A stretch of 64,000 nt of DNA, taken from assembly GCA_028023455.1 (NCBI GenBank), contig JAQFVV010006220.1, forward strand, positions 10,995,916 to 11,059,915. The letters are read 5' to 3'. A program made the translations under genes and the position numbers. The notes beneath the pieces were generated by a model, which saw nothing but the letters and a program-made list of their open reading frames with translations, did not search any database and had not been told where the DNA came from. This stretch comes from Epiperipatus broadwayi. Its lineage: Eukaryota; Onychophora; Udeonychophora; Euonychophora; Peripatidae. This document shows, piece by piece, positions 49,561-58,448 of this stretch. How positions within the stretch are numbered: position 1 is the first letter of the stretch; every line of letters starts with the position of its first letter.

Positions 49561-50266
49561 TATCCTCAGGGCAGATTAAGTAGAACCTAAAAATACCTTA
49601 ACAAAAATGTGAAAGATCAAGATAAAAAAAGAGGCCATCTTAGACTTGCTGGAGACATTCACTTAAACTTTAGCTTTGCTCTCGATCACTGAGAGTCTCC
49701 AAAATATAAAAATAATTTGTTCCTGCCAAGGTATGACCGAGTAAAGCACCTAGATTATTCTCCATCGGGAGATGGCCTATCGGATGCCGAATTTTCCATT
49801 GCCCGTCATAAATTCACCATGAAGATCTGCTGCCTGAAATAAATGAAAAAGCTGCTGCTGCTGTGAAATTAAATGAAATATCTAAATACAAGAAAGAATT
49901 GCCACTCGTGAACCTTTTGCTGCTAAACTAATGGAATCAGAAAACTTCTTATAAAACAGGTACCTGTCTGTGTTCAAACTCTAGAGTACGCTAATAATAT
50001 GCTATAGCTCTTCTTCATACTACTTATCTAAATTATAAAATGTAAAAACTACCATATGTATAACTAAAACTGAATAATTAACTTAATGTGTAAATTTCTC
50101 TACTAATCTAGCTTACCTCATTCTATCTTGGGTGCGTATTTCTAAAATCTACATTTTATCTATATTTATTATTTAATTATTGCATGCTCACAATTGTATC
50201 TATTTTCAAAGTTTAAATCTATGATCATTTGAAACAGTGAATGCGTGTCACATTTTCATTAATATG
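49561..50266. other. GC-richer, possibly repeat-derived patch
   Basis: The stretch 49640-49970 is richer in G+C, contains a short gctgctgctgctg run (49851-49863) and a box-B-like tgtgttcaaactct at 49970-49983, but no readable gene. It could be a decayed SINE or other repeat. Confidence 0.3.
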
Positions 50267-50312
50267 TACTTCGTTGGGCCGAGGCAGAGACCAGCCCGCC
50301 ATTCTTATAAAC
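50267..50312 (+). repeat. 46-bp GC-rich repeat, copy 1
   Basis: About 90% identical to 50770-50815, sharing gggccgaggcagagaccagc and cttataaac. Part of a possible hairpin, with a weaker stem in this copy. Confidence 0.75.
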
Positions 50313-50599
50313 CATAACTAACTTAACTTTCATATAAATCGACACACATTCAGTGCATCACTTATTGTAATGCAGGGTCTACTACTTCGCAAATGGCTGA
50401 CATATTAGTTATAATAATTCCCAATTTATATAGGTTTTGTATTTATTAAATCATCATGAATAATTCCAGAAAATTACATTTCTTTGAGAGTCACCAACGT
50501 TCTTTAGTAACTGTTGATAATGTAGGGCCGAATTAGAAATCTATTTAAATCTTATCATAATCGTTTATACTTATACATGTGTTACGTTTTAAAGACACA

Positions 50600-50769
50600 A
50601 TGACCCATTCCACTGTGAAATTTCCGGATTCTTCAGGGTTGAAATTAACCCCAGTTGTCCTACACAAGCAGGCATAATGGGTGCTCCTGTAGGATTTGAC
50701 AATGTCAAGCAGCCAGCCGGCAAATTGCGACACGTACCACTTGTCCCTGGTTATGCTTATGTGACACCT
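50600..50769 (+). other. GC-rich patch, SINE-body-like
   Basis: An unusually GC-rich stretch (for example gtcaagcagccagccggcaa at about 50704) directly precedes repeat copy 2. Short open frames occur on both strands (50545-50733 minus, 50677-50868 plus), but neither contains a recognised motif, and dual-strand openness argues for a repeat rather than a gene. A SINE body is the best guess; no A/B boxes are clear. Confidence 0.3.
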
Positions 50770-50815
50770 TACTTCGTCGGGCCGAGGCAGAGACCAGCCC
50801 GACAGTCTTATAAAC
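50770..50815 (+). repeat. 46-bp GC-rich repeat, copy 2, with hairpin
   Basis: The copy contains gtcgggc...gcccgac, a 7-bp perfect stem around a 14-nt loop (ccgaggcagagacca region). The second copy of the 50267 repeat lies 503 bp away. Confidence 0.75.
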
Positions 50816-51387
50816 TCATTCGAGGCATTGCAGTTTCAATATACTGCCATTCCATATCGTCTTTCTAAAGCGTACCACGTGTTCCTTTACTTAATTTTAT
50901 TATTCTATATATCACTCCACCTCTGCATTATCTTCGTAATTCACTCTCAAATAAATGTTTGCCCTTAGTCATAAAATAAATATTTTAATTAAATAAATAT
51001 GTGTCCGCCACTACTCTTATAACCCATACTTTAGACTCTTGCATTGCAAAGGTATAAATCCCTCCAGGCCTGCATTAGAAATACTTACTCGAGAATTTTA
51101 GGTAGCTAGATTACACCTTCAACTAAATGAATTCCTTTTGTAAACAAATAAATAATGTATTCTTTGAAATATAATCATGTTGCAAATCCCGCTACTGAAG
51201 CTGTTAGTCCATAAAATATTATTAGTAAATGTTTTATTAAAATGTGTGAATAAATAATTTTGAACTATACATCTGCAGTTACGTTTCATTTATTCGATAC
51301 CCATTCTATATAATATTTCCTCGATTATGTAAATATGAATGTTTAATTAATATTAGTTTGATTATTGGCTAACTCGAGAATAAAATC

Positions 51388-51687
51388 ATGAGTCTCTTGC
51401 ATATCCCTGACCACCGTTGCCTAAGGAAATATTTACTAATGTCGCATCAGATGCGTTGTTTCGTGGATTGTATTGTGGAACCGATAAACTATGTTCGAAC
51501 TCAGTACCATGGGTGGCTTCGCTACTCGATGGTGCTGCTGTTCTGTATGGTGGTCGAATTCTGCACTATGCTTACGAGTCACACGTTTTCTGACTGTTAC
51601 AATATGATCTTTACAATTTTCTATGTACATAATAAATTTTCTATGTACTATGTATATAGAAAATTGATCTTTACAATTATAATCTAA
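51388..51687 (+). other. GC-rich island with overlapping ORFs, unidentified
   Basis: The stretch 51388-51610 is much richer in G+C than its surroundings and is open for 99 codons on the plus strand (MSLLHIPDHRCLRKYLLMSH...) and 64 codons on the minus strand. I see no known domain, signal peptide or splice context that convinces me. It ends in small inverted and direct repeats (gatctttacaat twice, near 51609 and 51668). It could be a lone exon, a repeat fragment or chance. Confidence 0.25.
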
Positions 51688-52595
51688 ATTATAACAAAAA
51701 TTGATTAATAAAAAATTCTAACAAGATGCAGGATGTCTACATTTAATCTAAGTGATTAAAATGTGTCTTAGATGCTATTATCACCTTCTTGTTATATATT
51801 TTTTTAATATCTACAACTCTATATTTAAAATGTAATATTGAGTTTTATTTGTGAAAAGATAAGTACAGGAATGTAGCACTTAAATAGAAATGGATAAAAG
51901 ATTATAGTCATGCCCTTTATTCAGGTAAACAGCTTATAGCCAATTTATCTATCTAAAACTGATCATGTCTAAATGTGCAGGTTGTGTGGGGCTTCAAGAC
52001 ACCAAAATAATTAGTAAAATTTATATGTAAAATTAAAATATGTTCTGAGTGTAAGGGTCCATTAGTGAAGTGAATTACTAATTATTATAAATTTTAAGTT
52101 CATGAAATGGATGTTCTTCATTGGTCATATTTCTTTTGAAATATAAACCTAGCAATTTACAAAATTCATAAAGTTTTTATTTGGTGAATGAAAAATTTAA
52201 AGTATTCTTTTAGGAACAAGAAGATTATCTTTGTCACATTTATAAATCTAAAATTCTGGAATTATGGAATTTTCATTTTTTAAAATTCACTTTTTAAAAT
52301 TTGTTAAGTTATAAATTTGCAATCTCACTTTTAAAAAAATAATGTTTTCATTCGTTCGTTACGATTATAAAATTTACAGTTTATAATTCATACAATTCAT
52401 TTTGAGAAAACAAAATCTTTAATTGTTTAAGTTATGCATCTTGCTTTTTTTTAATAATCCATTTCTTTTGACACAGGAAAGTTTGTTGTTAAACTTATAA
52501 ATCTTACAGTTTTAAAAATCATTTTGTAGTTTATTAAACATTATACATACTTCAGTTTGAATCATTCTTACTTCAAAGTTATCATAGTTAATGTC
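51688..52595. other. AT-rich spacer
   Basis: Nothing recognised. Confidence 0.5.
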
Positions 52596-53094
52596 AATAA
52601 TATTCATTAAGGCTGTAGCCTCAAGCACATGGGTATAAAATGCAATAGTAGGGACCTCTACAGGTCTTAAAACCACAAGCTTACTCATTGGAAGAAAAGA
52701 GGGGAACCCTTCTTTACTTCAACTTACTTTCTATTTAAATAGGTGAAGCTGAAGCAGTTCATCTGAGAGTGTGAAGCTATCCAATACTTCACTAATTAAG
52801 TCCACATTTCTTATTACACATTAATATTCATGAAATCTTTCGATTTACAAAGAGTCAATGGAAAGATTTTATAGTGAGAAATCTATTACAATAATTTAAA
52901 GTTGTAATTATAAATTTATTTAAACGCACATTGATTACGTAAATAATATTCATTAAGGCTGTAGCCTCAAGCACATGCATATAAAATGCAATAGTAGGGA
53001 CCTCTACAGGTCTTAAAACCACAAGCTTACTCATTGGAAGAAAAGAGGGGAACCCTTCTTTACTTCAACCTACTTTCTATTTAAATAGGTGAAG
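52596..53094 (+). repeat. Recent tandem duplication, 153-bp unit at 346-bp period
   Basis: The 153 bp at 52596-52748 recur at 52942-53094 with only about three or four differences (for example cacatgggta against cacatgcata, and caacttac against caacctac). Blocks such as ggctgtagcctcaagcacat, gggacctctacaggt and cattggaagaaaagagggga are shared exactly. The 193 bp between the copies are AT-rich. High identity in a fast-drifting AT-rich region implies a recent event. No coding potential or tRNA boxes seen. Confidence 0.85.
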
Positions 53095-54355
53095 AAGAAA
53101 AAAAGAGAGAGTAAATTTAATGTGTATTTAAAAATTATTTGGCCATTCTTACTTTTTGGACTGGACATTACAAAAATACCACACTACATTTTAGAGCTGA
53201 TTGTGCTAGTTTCCAAGAGCTTTTAGCTATCTTAGCCTTCCAGTTGAATGAAAACAGTTTCTAAATTATCTCTAGCCATCACATATGTTTTAAATGAGAG
53301 CTACATTACATATTTTAATTTCATAATTTCAATAAAATATTGAGCCACCTAATAGTTTTTCTTTCATTTTAATAAGAGGGAACAATAAATAAATGTAAAG
53401 AGTTACTTCTGAGTCCATCCATCACATTAATAAGAGCTGCTGAGAAACATGGTTGGAGAGCCATTTCTGGCCTTCCATCAACACTTTAATTAATAAATAT
53501 GAACAATAATTCAAAGCTTCTTGAAATAAAATTCCTGGAGGTTATATCTCTCAATGAATGTTAAATATGATTGCATAAAACCATTCACATATATTATTAA
53601 ATTAACCATTAGTTAAACTGTTATACTCAAGATAAAAATACATTAAAATAAATATATATATATATCACTACATAAGAAACTCACCAATCATAATATCTTA
53701 TTGGTAGAAGATACATCAACATATCTTTATAGATACATTTAGCCTTTTATATTAATTTATGTCAATTCAAATATAAATATGCTTTATTGTGAGATAATTG
53801 TTAACATGAAAAACTATCTCAAACAAGAATTATTCTTTAAAAAAATAGATCAATTCAAAAAGTTTATATCATTTAGTTTAAAATCTTAAATGCTACATAT
53901 TATCAAAATTTAGAATAAAAGTTTGAAATAAACTAAAATATCTAAATGAAGTTAAATTAAGTATATCTAAAAATGTGTATTTCAAAAATTCATCCATAGT
54001 GAGAGGTTGATCTGACTTCTGGGCTGATGGATGGTTGTAATAGGATTGAGCTAAGGAGAAAAAGACATTGATAAAAACAAAAATTTGAAATATATATATA
54101 TATCTTACTAAAGTTTTTATTCTACTAAAATCTAATAATAATGAATTCAATAAATTCTTGTGTTTTACATTTTATAAATGTGCTTAGTATTATCTTCAAA
54201 ATTAAATAAATTTGTAACTTTTTGTTTTATTCAATCCTAAATTTAAATGTGTTCTTACATTAGGAAACAGTATATTATTTGATGTTCAATACAAATTAAG
54301 AATTAAATATTATGTCTAATATTTTTTTATAATAATAATTTTAGAAAAAAAAAAT
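53095..54355. other. AT-rich spacer
   Basis: Short TA tracts near 53652 and 54093. The 85-codon minus-strand frame at 53893-54150 has no recognised motif. Confidence 0.5.
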
Positions 54356-54360
54356 TCTGC

Positions 54361-54490
54361 ATAGTCTGGAGCAGTGACAGAATGGCAGAATTTGGAGCTC
54401 AAAAACCATGGATTGCACCTCAGCTCTATCATTTCCTGTGCTTAAACTTATTATAAACTCCTGTGCAATAAAGCATTTGTTTATTATACT
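54361..54490 (+). repeat. Possible tRNA-derived SINE
   Basis: A GC-richer head (gtctggagcagtgacagaat) has a box-A-like tctggagcagtga. About 45 bp later comes a box-B-like catggattgcacctc, followed by a pyrimidine-rich stretch and an AT-rich tail. The match to Pol III consensus boxes is loose. Confidence 0.25.
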
Positions 54491-55115
54491 TTTTTTAAAA
54501 AGGATTTTTTTCTTTCATAAAACAAAATAGTAAATAAATATTATATTTCTGCATCAATAAACAAAATTAACAAATTTTGAAAAAATGAAATCATGATGCT
54601 AATTTAATAATCACAATAAAAACCTAGTTTATTAATGTTTTTTTTTGAAATGGTCTTCCCTTTATTCATTGTGCTTAATTATATAATAGTTCCCATACTG
54701 ATGTCGATAAAATATTGTCAATGTAAAATACTTAGCAATATTTTATTACTGATATTAATTTAAATATTTATTTCTCTTTCATACACATTTAAAATTATAT
54801 AATTGAACATATCAAGTCATCATAAATTTTAGAATCTTTACATGAAAAAAAAAATTTTTTTTTTTAGATAAATCGTGATTTATATAAATTAGACGCATAT
54901 TTTTAATTATATTTGACTGTCACATTTGATTATTAATGATTATAAATATCTAATTACATAAATTAATTACATATTGTATTTAAATTATTTTGTATGTTAC
55001 AAATATCTGTTTATTAAAATTATGATCAATAATTGGGGAGAGGAAGGTAAAATATGCAAAATTGTTTTATAACTGAAGCACACAGGCTTATTATATACCT
55101 GGGTCTATATATGTA
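54491..55115. other. AT-rich spacer
   Basis: Nothing recognised. Confidence 0.5.
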
Positions 55116-55214
55116 ATATATAGGGTATATGAGCACAGACTTTCACACCACCCACCACTCTCCACACTATCTCATAATACTGATATACCCGAACACAAAT
55201 ATGTTGAAAAGATA

Positions 55215-55275
55215 AATAATCACCAATATACGTATTTCATGCTAAACCAGCAATCATCAGTTGGTCCAAATTACC
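55215..55275 (-). ncRNA. Type I hammerhead ribozyme candidate (left arm)
   Basis: On the minus strand: outer stem I GGUAAU/AUUAUU (six pairs, two of them G-U), internal loop UUGGA / UG, and inner stem I CCAA/UUGG (perfect). Core CUGAUGA is the complement of 55254-55260. Stem II is U-U, U-A, G-C, C-G around UGGUUUA, followed by the GAAA core. Stem III is AUA/UAU with a CG loop, which makes the palindrome AUACGUAU. H17 is A, and cleavage is predicted between plus-strand positions 55227 and 55226. All conserved core bases are present. The only weak point is the U-U at the base of stem II, where related copies have G. Confidence 0.7.
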
Positions 55276-55542
55276 ATCTCCACACATATATGCTATAAGT
55301 GCTCAGATATATATTAAAATAGCCAAACCTCATATTTCAATGGACAGGCTTCAATCTAACCGTCCACCCAATTGAAAATCTGATGATGGAATGCTCAAAG
55401 GCCACCCTAAAGCCAAGATTATTGTCACACCCATGTTGACCTAAGATCAACATGTGGAGTAGATTAAAGCCTGTCCATTAAAGTATGAGGTTTGTCTATC
55501 TTAATATATATCTGAGCACTTATAGCATATATGTGTGGAGAT

Positions 55543-55603
55543 GGTAATCTGGACTAACTGATGATTGCTGGATAAGCATGAAATACGTATATTGGTGATT
55601 ATT
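55543..55603 (+). ncRNA. Type I hammerhead ribozyme candidate (right arm)
   Basis: Core ctgatga at 55558-55564 and gaaa at 55580-55583. Stem II is ugc/gca with a UGGAUAA loop (55566-55578), preceded by a U-U mismatch. Stem III is AUA-CG-UAU (55583-55590). H17 is A55591, with predicted cleavage between 55591 and 55592. Stem I has an inner helix CUAA/UUGG (55554-55557 with 55592-55595, one U-G) and an outer helix GGUAAU/AUUAUU (55543-55548 with 55598-55603). Very short stem III is known to favour dimeric hammerheads, and here AUACGUAU is self-complementary, so two transcripts could pair through it. Confidence 0.7.
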
Positions 55604-55702
55604 TATCTTTTCAACATATGTGTGTTCGGATGTATCAGTATTATGAGATAGTGTGGAGAGTGGTAGGTGGTGTGAAAGTCTGTGCTCATATACCCTATAT
55701 AT

Positions 55703-58371
55703 TAAAATTGTTTTATGTATGTCTATTATTTATTCTACGTTTATATAAATAATTAATTTATTATAAAATTATATAAATGTTTTGAACATTACACAGACAT
55801 GGTAATTTTACAATAGAATCAAGAAGAAAGAAATTGTCCGAATCACTGAATATAATTAATTTATTATTATATGAATTTACATTTTATTGTATTTTATTAA
55901 TCGTTAATATTATTTTAATTTATCAACCGATGAGATAAATTATTATATAAATATTAATTTTAGATTTTATCAAAAGAGGAAACTGCAGTATACATGGTGT
56001 GTGTATGGGGGGTATTTCTGATCAGTAATTATCAAGAAATAGTTCAAATAATTTGACATGGGATTAATTGAATTTAAACAATTAATTTGCTGTTTATTAT
56101 ATAAATTTATCACACTTTTTTTTCTCTTTGAAGATAATTATAATATACTATTTTCATTGACCTTCCAATATGTAGAATTCTGTAACACATTCAAAAAATA
56201 ATAATATTGATAATCTAATAATGGAGGTTAATAGCACATATTATTTAAGCATAAATAATTATGAATTAAAATAATAATTATTAACTAAAAAATATATTTA
56301 AATAAAATAATCTATCTTATAATTATTATTAATTATAATGACCAGATGAAACAGATAATCTAGTACTAGACATAATTCATTTGATACTTGTTATGTGGCA
56401 CAGTGGAAGATAAGAGCTGCAGTATATATATAGTGAAGTCTCTAAAATTAATTAATTAATTTCTGAATGACATGTATTATATTATTGGTTTGTTTTAATT
56501 TATATTTAAATCTATGAATTTATGGGTAATCCACTCCAAGTTAACAGCATATACCAGAGTTACATAACTATTTAGGCAAAAAAAAATTTAGTCAAAAATA
56601 TAAATGTAAATATATATATATATATAATTAATTGTTGTAAATACAATATAGTTATATATCTTTTAAAATCAGACAGTTGATTTCAGAACTTCTATATTAT
56701 GAGATAAGCTATACCATACCTTATAATACTATGCAATCCAGTTCTATTCTTGAAACTAGTAAACATTATTTTGGTGGGAATAAATTTCTACACAAGGGCA
56801 GCACTTCAGCTAAAACACAGCAAAAAAAATTTTCAAAAACTTATTAATCTTTTCACAAATAATTGCCTCAACAATCCACATTAATAAGAAATTTCAATTT
56901 GTTTCATAATTTTACAACATAAACTGCTTAATCTGAAATCCTTTTTACTATTCTTCATTTTTTTTTAAAAGAAATGTAAAACATTGATTTAATCATTCCA
57001 TATTCAGAATTTAAATCACCATTTTACAGCTTTCTATTTTTGAAATTTTATTATTATTTTTTTTTTTCAATATTGATCAAGTTTTTGATAATATTTTTTT
57101 TGGTTTAAAATTAAATTTATTATTTTTACAACTATAAAAAAAAAATTAAAAACAAAACTAGTAAAGTTGAGCAAATTGCAGAAAGAAAAAAACAAACTTG
57201 CAAAATGTAATAATGAACTCTAATGCTTTACTCAAAGTTAAAAAAGCCTTAAGCTTGAGACTGCTGTTTTAACCAATAGCATTTGTAATATTTTTATTAA
57301 TTAAGGTAATTACATTCATCAATTAACAATTCCATGCTAATTTCCTTTAATTTTATTATGCATTGTTTTGCATTTTTTAAATTTTAATATTAATAGATTT
57401 TAAATTCTAATTTTATGGCGCATAACCTAAAATTATTGCAGTAAGTACACCTAAAAGAATATTTTTAAAGAAAAATATTTACAGCATTTTTATTTCTGGA
57501 GATGAAAGAAAACGTTATGATAATTAAAATTTTAACTATGTTTTAGACCTCTGCTATTTTTATCAGTATTTCATTTTAAAACTCTTTTTTAATTGGAATT
57601 TTATATATTTTTATTGTCAAATATTATCAGCTTTCAACTTTTACTTGTATGGACCTAACTGAAATTAATTATAGTATAAGCAATTAAGAGAATACTTTAA
57701 AAAAAAAAAAATACATTTTAAACCCCAAAAAAATAAAAATAAAAGAATTAAATTGCCAATTAACTTTTCGATCTTCATTTTTACAGTTTTTTTTGTTTTA
57801 AATTTCTTTTTTTTATTAAACATTAATCACTTTCAAATTATACTGTTATGGTATAATTGTTAAAATTATTATAGTATATGCACCTAGGAAACTATATTTA
57901 TTAAAGAAAAATAGGCAGAACATTTTTATTGATAGAAAAAGATAGATGAATTCAGTTTAGATTTCCACCAATTTACAGAATCCTTCATTTTTATTGAGGG
58001 TTTTTTTATGACAACATTAATCAGTTTTCAAATTTATTTTATGGCTAAAATTATTATAGTAGACATACTTAGGAGAATACTTTTAAACAAAAATGTATAC
58101 AACAATTTTGTTGTAGTTTAATTTATTTATTTTTACATTAACATTAAACCACTTTCAAATTCTGTTTTGATGGTTTATGGTAAAGATTATTATAATATGT
58201 TAGAAATGCAAGAAAATATGCAAAATAAATTGATAATTAGGATTTATGCAGCAAAGATGTCTGTCATCATTCTTCATTATGGGACTTTGTATTTATTATA
58301 TTATCCTAATTGACTGAAATAAAGTGTTTGTTTTACTACTTATTTTCTCTAGAAGTCTTCATTATAGGAGA

Positions 58372-58377
<6 letters not shown>
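55703..58377. other. AT-rich spacer
   Basis: Several poly-T/poly-A runs and short TA tracts. A motif set (ttattatagta...acctaggaga) recurs loosely near 57430, 57670, 57880 and 58060, suggesting a decayed tandem repeat. No gene recognised. Confidence 0.4.
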
Positions 58378-58411
<34 letters not shown>

Positions 58412-58442
58412 GATATATCCTATATATATATATATATATATA
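58378..58442. repeat. (TA)n tract at the 3' end of the RTE element
   Basis: Two TA runs separated by atgatatatccta directly follow (minus sense) the RTE stop codon. RTE-type elements typically end in a short 3' UTR and a simple-sequence tail. Confidence 0.9.
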
Positions 58443-58448
58443 TCATTA

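Larger units (their letters stand above)
55116..55702. mobile_element. 587-bp foldback element with a hammerhead ribozyme in each arm
   Basis: Left arm 55116-55358 and right arm 55460-55702 (243 bp each) are reverse complements at roughly 93-95% identity, separated by a 101-bp loop. The ends are tatagggtatatgagcacag and its complement. Each arm contains a 61-nt hammerhead motif, minus in the left arm and plus in the right, so both read outward. The loop has its own 8-bp hairpin (catgttga/tcaacatg, 55432-55454). No protein frame. The arms share hammerhead, flanking and downstream blocks with the array at 13.67-14.80 kb, so both belong to one superfamily of HHR repeats. It would score as a foldback or MITE, but known MITEs do not carry hammerheads. 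Confidence 0.85.

Noticed and set aside
51031-51080. tRNA-like boxes near a GC-richer patch as a tRNA gene
   Set aside because: The box-B-like sequence is poor and no cloverleaf can be drawn.
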